In this document: one piece after another, positions 36,101 to 51,100 of the stretch
How the letters are laid out: every line of letters starts with the position of its first letter
Position numbering within the stretch: the stretch's first letter is position 1
Notes under the pieces: model-generated
Databases searched by the model: none
What the model saw: only the letters and a program-made list of their open reading frames with translations
Told to the model about the DNA's origin: nothing
Position numbers and translations under genes: made by a program
Assembly: GCA_948470475.1 (NCBI GenBank)
Contig: OX419340.1
Location: 23,424,067 to 23,488,066 of the forward strand
Origin: Galaxea fascicularis
Lineage: Eukaryota > Cnidaria > Anthozoa > Scleractinia > Euphylliidae
DNA length: 64,000 nt
Direction of reading: 5' to 3'

Positions 36101-39100
36101 CAAAACCAACACCTGCCATTATCGGATCAAGGGTGCATGTATATCATAGCCAGTGAATAGAAACAATATACAGGAATCTGGCCTCTGCACTTCATTAAGA
36201 TCCAATGCAGAACATGTGATCAGCTAAATAAAAATTAAGTGCTTACTTCTGATGCTCATTTTGAATCACAGACAATTCTGAGGAAAAAAAGAAAATGGAA
36301 GATTTGCTTAAAGAGCTGGTAAGTGGAACTTTTTTTTTTAGGAAAACTGGACTGTTGTTTTTCAGTTTTATAGAACAACATTGTTGAAATAATCGTAGTT
36401 TAATATACACTCAGATATATCAGTGAAGGTCAGTAAAGGCTAGGTTATGTGAGGTTGTGTACACTGACTGGCAGTACAGGTTGGGTTTCAGGCTTTGTGG
36501 ATGCATACAAGTGTATACGCAATACCTGTACCACTGACATGCAAAGGGAATGTAGTTGCTTTTAACCTTTTAAGCCCTAAGATCAAAATTAAACTTCTCA
36601 TTTGTAAGTAGTGGGGAAAATTCATCTTGTGTGATCCTGTCCTTACGTGTAATTCTCGTGACCCCTCTGTTTTATAAAGTGTTGTTTATATTACAGTTAC
36701 AAGGAGAAATTTAATGCTGACAACTGTTAGGGTTTTAAGGTCAAGAATTTCAAGGGTCATTAATAACCTAAAGGCCCAATATATATATGTATTATAGTAC
36801 ACTCAACAAAATAACTCAATTCTGATAGGTTGAGAGCAGTACAATTAATTTCAAATAGTACACCGTAGGAGTACCTATTAAGTTTCCATGACAATGGCAC
36901 ATAAGTTCACAATTTGGTTGAATGTACAATAAATAAAAAATTGCACGACCTTCTTGTACAATTCGGGATTAATTGATACTCATGACTTTGAAAGTTCTCA
37001 AATTGCACTTGCCTAAAGGCTCGTGCAATTTTGAGAACTTTCAAAGTCACTAGTACCTATTTTATCCTGAATTGTACTCAAGGTCGTGCAATTTCCTATA
37101 CTATAATTTAAAGAAGCACACCGGACAGGAATGATACATGAATCTGTTTATTTGTGATAGGAGATCCACTAAGGTATTTTTTTTATTTCCTTTGCCAGTG
37201 ATTGACACCTTGAACTCAGCACTTTAACTGGTACACTGTAATATTAAAGGAGTTTATGAGAGAGTTTGAGATTCCAAGTTAAAAAGCAATCATTTTGTTT
37301 GAATTAATAAAGGCACGGTTCAACCAGAAAATGCTATTCTATTGAATGTTTCATAGTAAATTATTGTTCAATGCCGTTTGAATCTGTAAGGTTTAAAACT
37401 GAGTTCCCTGTGTTTCAGGAAAATCTCAAGAAGCAAGTAGATGATCTTCCTACAAAAGATGACCTGGAAAATCTGGACATTTATGTCAAATGGCCACAAC
37501 TTGAAGAGGCCTTGAATGCTAGAAGAAGTCGCACTCCATCTGCAAAGTCAAGAGTATCTACACCAAAAGCAAGAACCCCTACTCCTCCCCCACCAAATAC
37601 ACCAAGCCCTCCCCACCCTTCCCAAGAGGCGCTTGAAGCATTAAGACAAATTGGTGAACTTATGGATAAACATGAAGTGTTGGTGGAGCAAGTGGATGCT
37701 TTGGAGGTGAGTGGAGGTTGATGCCACATCAGCTGTGGTATTAATCAGTTATCCCTTTAAACCCAATAATATCAGCTTGTATACTCTCCACACTGTTCTC
37801 CATACATTTTCTATGGTGATGATGAGGAGAATTTGTTTAGCCATCAAGACCTCTATTACTTGTTGATCACTTCCTTTTTTCTCACAACCTTTATGTTTGA
37901 TTGAGCAGTGTTACTAAAAATAGAAATTAATTAGTGGTCACTCTTAAGGGTAAAAGGGTTATACAAGACAACAGTGCAAAGTGCATGAAAATGATTAGCA
38001 AATTCAAGGTACATTTTGTGGTTCAATGTGTATTCTTGAAGTTTTATGGTACTTGTGTGGATCAGTTTAAGTTCTAGTTAATACATTGAAAAACTGCTCT
38101 TACAAATTAAGTGTCTGGTTCTTGCAATATATTATGAATTGTTTCTTGCACACTGATGATTTCAGATTGGTTTGTAGATTAAAGTAAGAATGACTGTGTT
38201 ACACTCCCAGAAAACAGTTCTCACTTTTCCTCCAGTAATAAATTCTTACACAAAGTTCATGTCATTGTTGTTACTAAATTTGTATACTAGAAAATCGCAC
38301 AACCTTCTCGTTATTCATGATTAATCATGAATTGTATGAAGTCGCACGACTTGTAAATTGTTGTGTATTGTAACAAATCATTCTAGAGAATGGTATCTTC
38401 GGTTTATGTGCCTTTTCATCCAGTTTCACCCATCAAAACACTCAAATTTGCAACGTTTGGCTGTTCTCATGCACTGTTGCCATGGAAACTTAATAGGTAG
38501 TCCTACCGAGTACCATTTGGGATTAATTGTATGCTCTCGACCAATCAGAATTGAGTAATTTTGTTGAGTGTACTATAAGCAATGAAATAATTGCTGGTAT
38601 TTATTTATGTAGGTCAAAATGAATTTCCTACCCCTAATTATTTCTGGATCATAGATAATAATAATTATTAAGGTAAAGGGAGAACAGGGGATAGGGAAGA
38701 AGGGATAGCGTAGGGGTGAGAGCACTCACCTCCCACCAATGTGGCCTGAGTTTGGTTCTCCGATCCAGTGTCTCATGTGGTCACTTGGTTCTCTTCCTTG
38801 CTCCGAGAGGTTTTTCTCTGAGTACTCCGGTTTTCCCTTCTCCCCAAAAAACCAGTGGCTTACAGCTTCAAAATTGTTGCTGTGTATAAATAAAGTTTCT
38901 TTACCTTTTACTTTTTTTGTGGACAAAATTGAGAATCAAACTACATGTAGATTGAAATCATTTTGTCCTAAATTTCATTTTGACCCACAACATTTACAGA
39001 CAGTGTTTTATTTTAAAGATCATTTTATTTCCAGGAACAAATGCCTAAGAAAGCTAACCTGGAAGACTTGGAGGAACTGAGAAAGAGACCTGGTGAGATG

Positions 39101-42100
39101 AGACAGATGCAAAGCAGCATGTATTAATTGCTCAAAATCAGGAAAAGCACAACCATATATTTATTATTGTACCCACTCTTCATTTGAATTTTTATTGATT
39201 GATTTCTAAGAAATGCACATACAGGTCCAGTGCCCAGAAATTTAACTAGGGAAGCTGGCTACTTACAATTTACAACTTTTACGATATTTCATTTTGATTT
39301 TGAATTTTTCCCAGCTTGGCTTGCAAAAAAGCACAGAAAAAAGAAAGGAAAAAACACAGCATTATTTTTGTCTTGGCTTCAACTTTTTAATCAGAGGTTT
39401 CAGGAAAGTTTGTGATCAACTGAATACAGTTGCAGAAAGCCCAGTGCTGTCTCTTGACTTCTGTCTTCTCATCTTTTTGTTAGATGTTCCAGATGACATT
39501 CTTGAGCAGCTCAAGCGGCTAAAAGATGGACTTGATGCAATGAATAAGTGGAGGGATGAGGTAACATTTATTTAATGATTGAAATAATGCTGAAACCTTC
39601 ACAACATAAAATGCAAAACATGATTACATGTAACTTGACTGGCAATCATCTCACAAAACTTACCCAGGTGCAGTTAGAGTTATCTGTGCCTGGATGTAAT
39701 GTATGCTAAAATACAATTCATAGGTGTACAACCCCTCACTGGCAGGGGACTTTTCACAATAGGCGTGTTTTTTTTCTGTCTGAGAACACAAAGCTAAAAT
39801 GTTTTAAATATTTAGTTTGAAAATAACTGTAGGTTAAATTGTTATGATCAGAAAGTCCAACTTAGTGTGACTTGTCTTAAAAAACTCAATATTCATAAAT
39901 CATGAATCAATTAAAGTCTTAAATGTTTTCCATCTATTTCCCTCTCCTTTCATAATATATTTCAGAGAGTTCAATCAGTTAAATGACTAAGATCATGTAT
40001 GATTCTTGCATTTTTTCTACTGAAGTCGTTATATCACTCTACAATGTTCATAAATTCATCATTTTTGATATTTAAATATACTAGCTGGTACACTTCATGT
40101 TACAACAATAGTAACATACTTTAAAAAAGCCTAGATACTTTTTTTGCCCTGTGCTAATCAACACACACTGTACAATACAACATGTAGATGGTGGTTTGAA
40201 ATCTTATTTCCACAGTTTTTCAGGGATTTTGACATAAATTTGTATGCACTTTTTACAATTAATCCTGTACCACATTTTCAGTTTAATGTATTTAAATTAA
40301 GTCATATGAAAGAGAAATTTTGATGGTGCTTAAATTCTTTACATTATTAACAAAACTAAAGAAAGCAATTCCTGGTGACCTTGAAGCACAGTTAGCATCT
40401 CTGAGAGAAGGATTGTTGTTACTCAACCAAAACAAGCAACAGGTACATATGAATTAAAATAACTTTTAACTAAGTGGAGGACGATCGTCCGGGTGAGTGT
40501 AGTTCTGGAAGGCTATATGTAAGGGGTTTAATGAGCAAAAACAGTGGCTCTGCACGTGCGTTTTACAGGTTTGTACATTTTTTTGCCGTCATCTGCAAGA
40601 CAACAACGTGAAATGACCAAATTTTATGTTTTCTCAAGAACGCGAGCACATGGCGGCAAAGTTTTCTTTCCTTTTCTTACTTTGACGCCGTTCACAGTAA
40701 TTTAGTTCCTGCACAGTTCTTCAGCATTTTCCAAGTTAAACAAATTTCAATAATTGCGAAAGCGTCGCAGAAACGAGAAGTTATATTTTGAAATGACGTT
40801 TTCGTTGCCGTCGCCGTAGTCGTTGCTAAAACTCCCTACTGACTGACGTTTTGACAACCTCTGGAAGTCATCATCAGAGTCAAATGAGTTGTGTTACGTT
40901 AGTAGATGGTATAAATATGCTGGTTGTTGATGTGATTGGTCAACGAAGTTGTGATGTTATTGGTGGACTGTCAGTTAAGCCTAGATGTCATTGGTTGTGA
41001 AGGCTGTACACAGTGATTGGTGCGTTTCGCGTCACAACTGAGTTAGCATTTCTTTAGTCATAAACTTTTTTTCTCCTGCATTTAGTTACTTTTTTCCTTA
41101 TGCTTTGCTTGTTTAGTTTTCATATTTTGGCAGGAAGTTGCCGTCGCAATGTTACTTAACATGCTTAAGCGAGAAGAACGCGACGCCGGTCTCGCCCCAG
41201 ACTTCACACAGATTTCTCGTCGCCATCGTCTCTTCCCGTCCTGTTACTTAATTAGTCCTTCTCAAGACTACACTTACTCGGACGATCGTACTCCACTAAG
41301 TTATGATATGACTCCTGGGTTCACACCATTTACCATTTTAAAATAACTTAATTACCTGTTGAGCTAATTAAAGCAAAAAGGGAAAAAAAAGGTTAAATTA
41401 CCCTGATATTAGTAAGGAATTCCGTGTAATGTAATTTGTGTCTATTTTTGGAAACACTTCAAATAACGCAACCCTCTAATCATAACACCACTACTTTTTT
41501 GAACATTAATAATTTTATTGTTAATTGACTATTACTAAAATTATGGTAAATTAAGGCGTAAAATGTATTTTAATTATAATCAAAATTACTAACTTGATGA
41601 ATGTTAAACTTGATTGTGCGAGTTGTTACCGTAAAAGCTCTATTACCAAGCCTCCGGAGGGCTGATTTAATTTTAGGCCTCATTAACAGGGGGCTTATAA
41701 GAGGGGGGCTGGTGGGCGTATTTCAAATCTTAAACACATCGTTTTCGTCTTAAAATAGTTTTTGCACAAAACTCAAGCAGCTGCATTTAAACTTTATCAC
41801 AAAAATCTACTTCCAAATGGGGGGCTTATTGGAGAGAGAGGAGGCTTAATAGAGCTTTAACGGTATTTTGACATATATATGGATCTCTTAATTCAAAAAC
41901 TCCACAACCATTCTTCCAAAGATTAACCTTTGCTAATCTTTACAGTGCAGAAGTGTTAAATAATATAGAAGATGATACGGTCTGAAATCATTAGTTAAAC
42001 CCTTCATGTGTTTACCTATTGGGTTTTAAAAGGTCTTCCTAGTCAATAATATTATTGATTTAAAAATTTGAACTCTTTGAGATTGAGAGTATGGGAGAGC

Positions 42101-45100
42101 AACTTCAAAGCCTAAAGAAAGTGTCTGATATGCTGAGCTATCACAATGAAAAGGTAAACACTTTAGACTTCTAACTACTACTTGTAGTTTCGATGAAATG
42201 TAACTTCCTAGTTAGCACTTAAATTGACATTTGCCACTGACAGCATTTTAAAACTTGTATCTTGAATATGACAAGTATTTTATCGCATTGTCGTGGACTA
42301 AATGATGCGAGACACAATTAAATTCTTATGGGTGGTTATACTAACTTACATCTTCATTACTTGTAAGGTAACCATAGCAGCAATTCTAATCACAGCACTG
42401 AATTACCCATCCTTAACCCTAATTTAATCTTAACAACAACCTAACTTACCTCGTCGCAACCTTAACTTAATCCTAACGACAGTCCTTACAATATAACCAA
42501 AATTACAATCCAAGTTTAAACATGATATTAGCTTTAACTTATCCTAATATCAACCCACCTTGATGCCTTCAAACCCCAAACTTAATCGTAACCATAACCC
42601 CTACTTAACCCTAACCAGACCAACTTAACTCCGACTTTCTTAACCTTAACGTAATCCTAAACACAACCAAACAATCTTCAAATTTATTCTTTTAATTAGA
42701 AAAACGTGCTCTTTTGACAGTTTATTTGTACAAATACATCAACAAGTGTTAAGTGTGTACAAATCACTAGGGTGGTTTTCTACTCAGTGTCTAAAGAATT
42801 TGAAGCGCGGGAAAATGCACGCGTGCGTGCAAGCTGCGATTGGTTTTGGTTTGCTTCTTACAAATGATTGGTTGAGAAAGAGGTGCGGATCATACTAACC
42901 AATCACAGAGCTATGCAAAACCAAGATGACGACTACTTTCGCCACTGAACTGAAAACCGCTCTAAACGTCAGTCTAACACTCGTGCATGTACAGAAGCTG
43001 CATAAAATTGAGAATGTAACATTTTCCAAAATATTTTAAGCTGCAAATGATGCCTGATGATCTGCTGGACCAACTTAATAAGATAAAGTACTTGGAGCGA
43101 ACAACCAACCAGGTCAAAGACGTTTGTGATCAGGTAATAATGAGTTCCCTTAACAATAAATTAACAACAAAACTGTCACACGCAAACTCGGTTAAAACGA
43201 GTTCGAGTTCTCTCAAAAGATATTGAGCCTCTGATCTACCGATTACTAGTATGTATGCTCTCTCACTGAGCTACCGAAGACTCGTAGAAGCTCAGGCCAT
43301 CAACCTGAAATTTACCATCTCTCTCTCATCATGGATAACGACTCATTTTTCAATGTGTTATGTTTTGGAAACTTTGGATATTCCAGACTATAAATCTAAA
43401 GAACTGCCTGTAACGTTGCTTTTAAAAGACTCTATGGATTGTAATGCCGCACTATGAATCCGTTGAAACGTTAGTATGATCGTCCTTAACTGCGGGAAAT
43501 CTCCTGTGGTTAGTTTTTAAGAAAAACGTTAAACTGTGTTATAATTGAAACAAAATGTTTTCTGTTCTGTAATGGTGACAAAGAATATTACATTAAACCA
43601 TATAAGGTTCTAGATGAATACAAAAGTGTTTGTAAATACTATCATCTAACAGGCCACAGACGTTGAAGATCATAATTATAAGGATGTTTTATATTTTTGA
43701 AGGTTCAGGATAGATGATATATACATGTATAATTATGTTCCAGTAGGGAAACTATAAACTTCTCTATACGATTGTTGTACATGGTGAATTTAGGCTGATT
43801 GGTTTTGTTCCCTAACATTTAAAGTTACCATCACGGTTTCAGCGAAGTGAAGATAAATTAAAAGAAAACGCAGAACGCGAGATCCGAACGTTGCGAGATG
43901 GCCTGCGCCTTCTAAAAAACCAGCTTGACAAGGTTGGTGTTTTAAACTCCTTTGAGTGGATAACGTTAAAATTATTGAAAACCTGTGACATATTGATGCC
44001 TAAAATCATTGATAAATTTGCTGTTTAAAATTTGGTTTTGTAGAGGTGAAATGCGTTAAGTTAAGAAAAAAATCAATATTCGGTTGTGTGATTATATTTC
44101 GTCAGTTTGTTTGATCGATACTTTAGGAAGGATTTGCGTCAGGGAACAATATTACATTCAATAATAACTTTGGACCTAAAATATTCATTTATTGACCTGT
44201 TGAAAGCACAAGTATATCATCTTAAATTTGGCTTATATTAAAACTGATAAACGTTCTCACTGTACAATAAACAATAGGGACTTTAAGCCAATCGCTACGG
44301 CGACCTCTACTACGGCGGTCGTGGATGTGGAGTCCTGGGGAGAGTACGTCACGCCAAATTTCAACTTCAAGTAAGCTTGTTCCAAACAGTGACTGCGGCG
44401 TTTCTTGCTCACTTGCTTTCGCTATATTTATCAACGACAGAATTCATTGGTGGTCAAGTAAGAAAAAAAGCCAATTTAAACATATCGTTTGCCAAGAAGA
44501 ATATTGATAGTAAACATCATCGGAGGGCGATTTCTACCCAAAATAGAAAACTACAGGTGCAGATCGGAGTTTACTCCAAGTGATTTTTCTTCTTATTTAC
44601 CGTATTTAGCAACAAGCAACAAATTCAACGTTTTAGACATTCTATTTTTGTTTAAACAACCTTTAGTGACATTTATCTTTATTGCTAACATTCGTGCTTA
44701 CGGGTTTCGTCTAGCCTTTGTTTCTTCTGGCGGTTTTTACGCGGCCATGGAACACTCGGTTGTGGATCGAAATCTCAAACTGAGAAAACGTAAGGAAAAC
44801 GTAGTCACTGGAAAACCAGAAGCCTCGAATACTTTCTTGATAAAGTGGAAAACAATCTATGATAGCTTTTAAAAACAGTGATTGTAAAAAATAGGAGAAG
44901 AGTCGACTTTAATACTCACGTAGTAGCGACTACGCCAGAAGACGGCTCTTCACGTTGTAGGATTTGGCGCTACGGCGAAAGGTCATTTCCAAGCATGCGC
45001 ACTGCGTCATTTCTGGGCTTTTTTACTTCTGGCCGCCGTAGAAGAGGTCGCCGTAGCGATTTGCTCAAAGTCCCTAATCACTTTTAAACCCTGTCCTTAA

Positions 45101-48100
45101 TCTGGTTAAAGCTAACAGTGGTATTTACTATTGAAGTACAAGAAGATGTTTGAAACCTTTTCACATTCTCCGCCTTCAAATGCTGGGAAAGTAAAGGTAA
45201 AAATGAACTTAAACAATTTTAAATCCTACAGTGTTACACTGTTGATGCGTTGACATAAATTACTGTGGGATACCCACCTAAACGGCACCACCCACAAATC
45301 CCCTAGGGTATACGTTAGAAAATACAGAGAAGCGGTCACATCACTAAAATACGAGAAGTCGGAGTTTCAAAAAACACTTGCGCGCGACGGGATAAAATTA
45401 AAAATACAAGGGTTTTTGAATGCAAATTCATGAAAGTATATTGCATGACAAAAGAAGAAAATTATATGCTTCTTTTTATCCCGACGCGCGCACGTGTTTT
45501 TTGAAACTCCTACTTCTCATATAGCTTCACTGTAGATATCATTCTGTGAAAAGTAAACATGTAGTTAGCTCTATTGTGACCGCAACTATTGCCTTGACTA
45601 CCATGCTACGGGCGCTATATATTACAGTACTTAAACTCTAAACAGTGGCGGTTATGACGTTTTTAAATCTTTCCTTAAGACAGAACTAATAGTAACCTGC
45701 AGCTTATTAAATTGACTTGATCGTTGCAGTCATGCATGATTAGAATTAAAGGGAGAAAATTAACGCTGTAAAACTTAAATCTGTTCAGTCCCTTCATCCG
45801 GTCATCAACAAAACAAATCTCTCGAGTCTGAATTTCCTCGCCAGTCGTTCTCCTTCCATGATGTTCAGTCTCAAACCGTATTTATTTGGATAACCGTCCT
45901 GGGGACCATTTCTCGAAGCTCTCGGTAATTACTGGGCGCGTTAAGCAGGATCTAAGTTTAATTTTAAAAGCTTGAAGACTGCCGACTTCCCTGGGCAAGT
46001 CATTCCACGAACTAACCATTGGCATAAAAAAAGAATTCTTATAACAATTTATTCCAACTGGTTTTAGATACAGTTTGTAGGAATGATTAGCTCGAGTTAT
46101 CCTAGCGAACTCAAAGTATCCATCAAAAACAATATTATTATTGGTCATGCGTCGAAAAGATGTTGTAGTGTCAAAGAAATCGAAGCTCGTTATATAGAAT
46201 GATAAAAATAATAGGTGCACCCCAAAGCAAAAAACACTGCTGCGAGCCTACTTAAGAAAATTTTTCCGTGGAACCATTTCCCCTTCACATCTTCATCTAA
46301 TACTAACGTTTATCCCTGAAAATATGATGGAAATTTTCTCCAGGATAAGGCTGTGCGACATGTAACAATTTCCTCTCAGTATCTCCTTGTTCAGTTTGTG
46401 TCCTGTATGATTATGATTAATTAATTTTTCGTTGTTACTGAAGTAGTGCAAAGTTAAGGGATGTAATGAACTGTTGTGTTGTAGGACGGCGGAGCTCTGA
46501 ATGCCTTGAGGAGCATGTTAACGGAGCTTCAAGGAGAACAGGAAAAATTAAGTAGCACGACAAAAGAACTGATTGAGGAACATAACAGGAAACAGAAACA
46601 TATTGATGTGAGTGAGCAATTTCATACACATGTTCCAATATTACCTGGTATTTTTCGCTGCAAACATTTTGCTCTGTGTTGGGGTGAAAGCACTCCTTGA
46701 CCAATGTTGTTGTTGTTGTTGTTGTTGGTTTTGACATTTCGTTCTGTGGGGAATCTCTTGTGAAAAGAGATGCTGAGCACCGCTTTCTTGTGCTCACTCT
46801 TTTATAATTACTTTTGGTTTGTTCGTCTTTTGTTTTTGTTGATGTTCGGTTGGAGCATGCCTGGGTAACCCGTATCCAGTGGTTTCGACCTGATACGGCC
46901 GAAAAAATAAAAATTGAAAGTGAGATCCGATTGGATCTGCAAAGTTCGGCTTTTTGTAAAGTGTGGCTGTAAGCCGGCCTTTGCGAGCTTTGTTGAGAAT
47001 AAATATGTTCAGTTGTATTTGTGTTCTAAACCAGTTTTCCCCCTGAATTAATTGACAGGCTTTATACACATACGCTGACAAGCTACAGGAGATGAAGGCA
47101 GACAAGGAGCAGGTTGCCATGGAAATGGACATGGTATGACAACTTGTAGACAACTTGACAAGCTTGTAGAGATGTAGAGCAGTATGTAACAAATACTGCA
47201 ATAATTTGGAATGAATGAACAAGTATCTTGTTGCAGGAAAAAGCAACTTTTTGCCTGTTCTAGGCACACAGTTAGTGAACTGGGCCCGATCGTAGCGGCA
47301 GAGCGAGGCGAAAATAAAGTGACGAAAAAGGGAGGGAGGCTTGGGACGGGCTCCCACTACCCCCAGTCCCCGTTTAATTTTCTTCGCGCCGCGCTCGTTC
47401 TCGTTTGCGTGCGTCTATCGCCCTAATCTGAGAGCTTGGAACAGGCTATCAAACTTAAGGCTCCAAGGGCCTGATGCGGATGATGGAAGAGGACGAGTGG
47501 ACGGGGGCGGCTAAATGTGTTTGCTTTGTAGATACAGTTATAAATTACAAAGTGACTTTTCTCTTAATGTTCCTGTTGTAGAAAGCTGATAAGCGGGCAA
47601 TAGACAATTTAGTGAGTCGAACCAAGTTTGACCAGAGTATAGGAAGCCTGGATCAGACTCTTCAGGAATTGTTACAGAGGCTGGCGGGGCAGGTACGTGC
47701 TTTAGACAACTAAAACCACTATCCTCGTTGTTGACTTCAGTGGCTGTCTTGTCAACAGGAACATAGGTAAACATAGTCTTTTACATAACAACTCAAAACA
47801 CTTGGTATTCCAAGCAATCTGATCGGTTTGCCAGTTCCGGGTATTTTTAAAACAGGTATTTTTTTATCTCTGTCGAAGCACAGCAAATTCTCTGCACCTG
47901 TTCATACCGATTTTATAGTATAGTTGTTAAATTTTTCTCGGTGGAACTCGTCTCTCTATAGCTCATTTAATAAAGGGTTTCCATTTAGCCTGACATTCAA
48001 TAATTCGTAATGATGACAGATCTCAACATGCAATATTTTTCCCACTTCCTCGATTAACCATACGCCGGATATTTTATGACAGTGCGTAGGAATTCTTTAC

Positions 48101-51100
48101 TGTTAGATTACCAATAACAACAACATCTTGACAATAGCTGATCAGTGAGCTGTCAATTCCGCAGTGACCAAAATGATGGAAGATCCATCGAAACATGTCT
48201 TGTGTCCTGTAACATGTTCATTTGCCCCAAAGGAGGCCATCAGAACGACCAAAAAAAATCCCGTACGGGTGATTGAGTTCCAATAGATTGAAAGATATTT
48301 GAAAACGAATGATTGTTGTTTTGCTTGCTTCTAACAGGAGTCGTCTCTGAAAGATGCCCTTGATCAGCTTACCGCAGATATTGATCAGAAACTTGACAGA
48401 TTGGAACTGGACCCACTGAAAGAGTACTTTGGTGAGTAAAACCCGAACCAAACTTAACAAGGTGGTGACTGAACTCACTGAGACTGAACTTTGTGGACAA
48501 AACGCTAAATCAGTCAGATCTTAAAGTAAACGAGAGTTGTTGACGTTTGAAGACGCGATGTTGGTATTTATTGTGCTACACGATCCAAGCAGTATGCAGG
48601 ACGTTTGTCACAAGGACTTAGTTTAAGGGGGTGTTATAGGTGAAATTTTGGAAAAATGGGGAGAATTAAGATGGAAAGACAGAAAAGTAGAAAACGGTAT
48701 ACATGAAAAAAGGATGTCGCTAACGGGGTCAGAAGCACCTTGTTGTGGTGCAGGCGGACTATCTGACCCTTGTCTACTAATTATTTACTTTAAATTTAAT
48801 TTCCAACCACCTTCAAATCTAATATTTTCAAATTTTCTATAATTCTCAACATCACCGCAAACAATTCTTCTTCCTTCCAAACATTCCAAAAATCATCCAA
48901 AAATTCTCAAACATTTACTGTACAAAGGACTCCAACCGCTATATTTCGATTGAATGAAATTGTGGCGAGATTTTAAGGAAAAGTGCTGGAATGTACGTAA
49001 ATATGGCATTTACCTGTAACGTCCCCTTGATGGCCTAATCTTCCACAAGTCTCCTGTAGCTCAGTGGTAGAGCTGCATCCGAACTAGTAATCGGGAAGTC
49101 ATAGGTTCGACTCCTGTTGGGTGGGCTCAAAGTTCTTTTTTCCGAGTTGAGTGTGACAGTATTGATTAAATCGCATTTCAGTTAACATATTTGCTTAATT
49201 TGCTCCGTAGAAAAGAAGATAAAGAATATGAAGTGCAAACATGTTGATTTACCTTTGAATGATGATCCCGCGGCTGGCTTCCGGAAGTATGTGCAACTTT
49301 CCGTACTTTCCATTCTGTCGCAATTGAATAGAGAGTACTACGTAATAATGACACACGAACGAAAAAAAAAAAAGTGGAGAGCAGATATGGCGCAGCAGAG
49401 AGAGCACTCGTCTCCTATGTCGAGTTCAGGTTCGATTCTCGGACTGGGCGCCCTGTGTGGCTTTAGTTGTTGTTGGTTCTCTTCTCTGCTTTTCTTCCAT
49501 GTACTCCGGTTTTCCCCTCTCCTAAAAAAACAACATTTCCAAATTTCAATTTAATCTGGAACGCACTGACACGTTTGAACGAGTGTGGGAGCACTTCCGT
49601 GGGTAAACAAATTTCGTTTTTACATTTTACCACGAAAGAGAAAAGCCTGAAAGTGTCACACATGTCCAATAACCACAAACTGATACAGTCCGTCAAACGA
49701 TCCGTACAGACTCTACAGACTGTCAAAGCAAAAGACGGTACGATATATGACCAAATCACACTGTATATATAGGCCACTGCTGATAGCCATTCTAACACTG
49801 AGGGTTTTTGGACTGTACGTTCAATCAAACTGACAACTTCCATACTTCCAAGTGACTCTCGGCCCGAACGTGCTCTCAACGAATTAGGGAGCTTAAGCAC
49901 GCGCGTTTTTGAGACGCGAACGGCAACCGGAAGTGAGATGTTTTCCTTTTTAACTTGTCTTCACACAACTATATTTATATCGCTAAGTATCTTTTCACTA
50001 TGAGAGACCCTAAGTTTAAAAGTCTGGTTGAGACCGCTAACCTGGGGTGCGAAATATTCACTTCCGGTTGCCGTCCGCGTCTCAAAAACGTGCGTGCTTA
50101 AGCTCCCTAAAATTGTCAAATGTCGGCGGATTCACCCTTAACTGACGTCTAAAATGTTGTGACACTCGCGGGTATAACCCTTAATGCATCTCGGTTTGTG
50201 TGGGCCATCATGTCAAAAAATTACTAAGATACGTATACCACGCTTGTTCTGATTGCTTGTAAATGACGCGTCTTCGGCCAAGGATTTACTAGTTTTTGCG
50301 TCGTGTTCTCCTATCATCTAAAGTAGTTTTATTACGCCGGGAAACCCATAAATGCCGTCAATTGCTTAATTGAATTCCTCGTTGTAAGATTGTTTGTTTG
50401 TTTTCCAGGGCGTTGCTTAGATTCCATTGTATTTCCTGTGACAGACCTGTAGACATGATCCCTGGACAGTGAGTATTTCATATCTAGTTAGAGCTGAAAA
50501 CTGACAGAAAGGAAGAAAATTTAACTCTGCCGTTCCAAATGATGCTAACCCCGTTATGTTACCACTTTGTCACCACATTACAAAGTGTGTGTCCCGACCT
50601 CTTGCTTATATCAAGCTGTTCCCCAGTTCTAGAGACTTTTCTCAGTTGTGCTCGTTTCCACTGCGTTCAAATACAAAGCACCGAAGACCTTTTTGGTTTG
50701 CTTAAAGTGGGCGAACTTCATTTCGCCCGTAGTTTGCTTTCTAAAATCGCCACTGTGCATGTGTTACACCTTTCACTGCTGTGCAAATTGTGTGAAATAC
50801 TTACTGTAGCTTTCTGCCAACAGCCCGAATCCCGCTCTGCCTCAGACCCCTGGTCTACCTCCGTCCCGGTCTGGACGTCCTTACACTACATATGAACTGG
50901 ATCAAATTCGTCAGATGCATCGAGGGTAAGTAAACTTGTAAAAATATTGTGACTTTGTTACTTTTACCCTTTTATGTAGGCGTTTGGTTTAAATTGAGGC
51001 CTTATGAGGCAGATGATTGTATGAGTACTGTTTTCTAAATTAATTCACGGAATATGAAGTTAGTAAATGGCATTGTTAACCAGACCTCGATTTTCCTAAA

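Noticed and set aside
47285..47440. GC-rich MITE-like stretch in intron 13
   Set aside because: It resembles dispersed repeat sequence, but no matching inverted termini could be fixed, so no boundaries are given.
49040..49135. Functional tRNA-Thr gene
   Set aside because: The D and T arms are present, but the acceptor stem does not pair and a SINE-like tail follows. A second worn copy lies at 43195-43290.
50539..50895. 118-residue ORF near exon 18
   Set aside because: It runs out of frame with the supported QRICH2-like exon 50824-50925 and starts in the intron.
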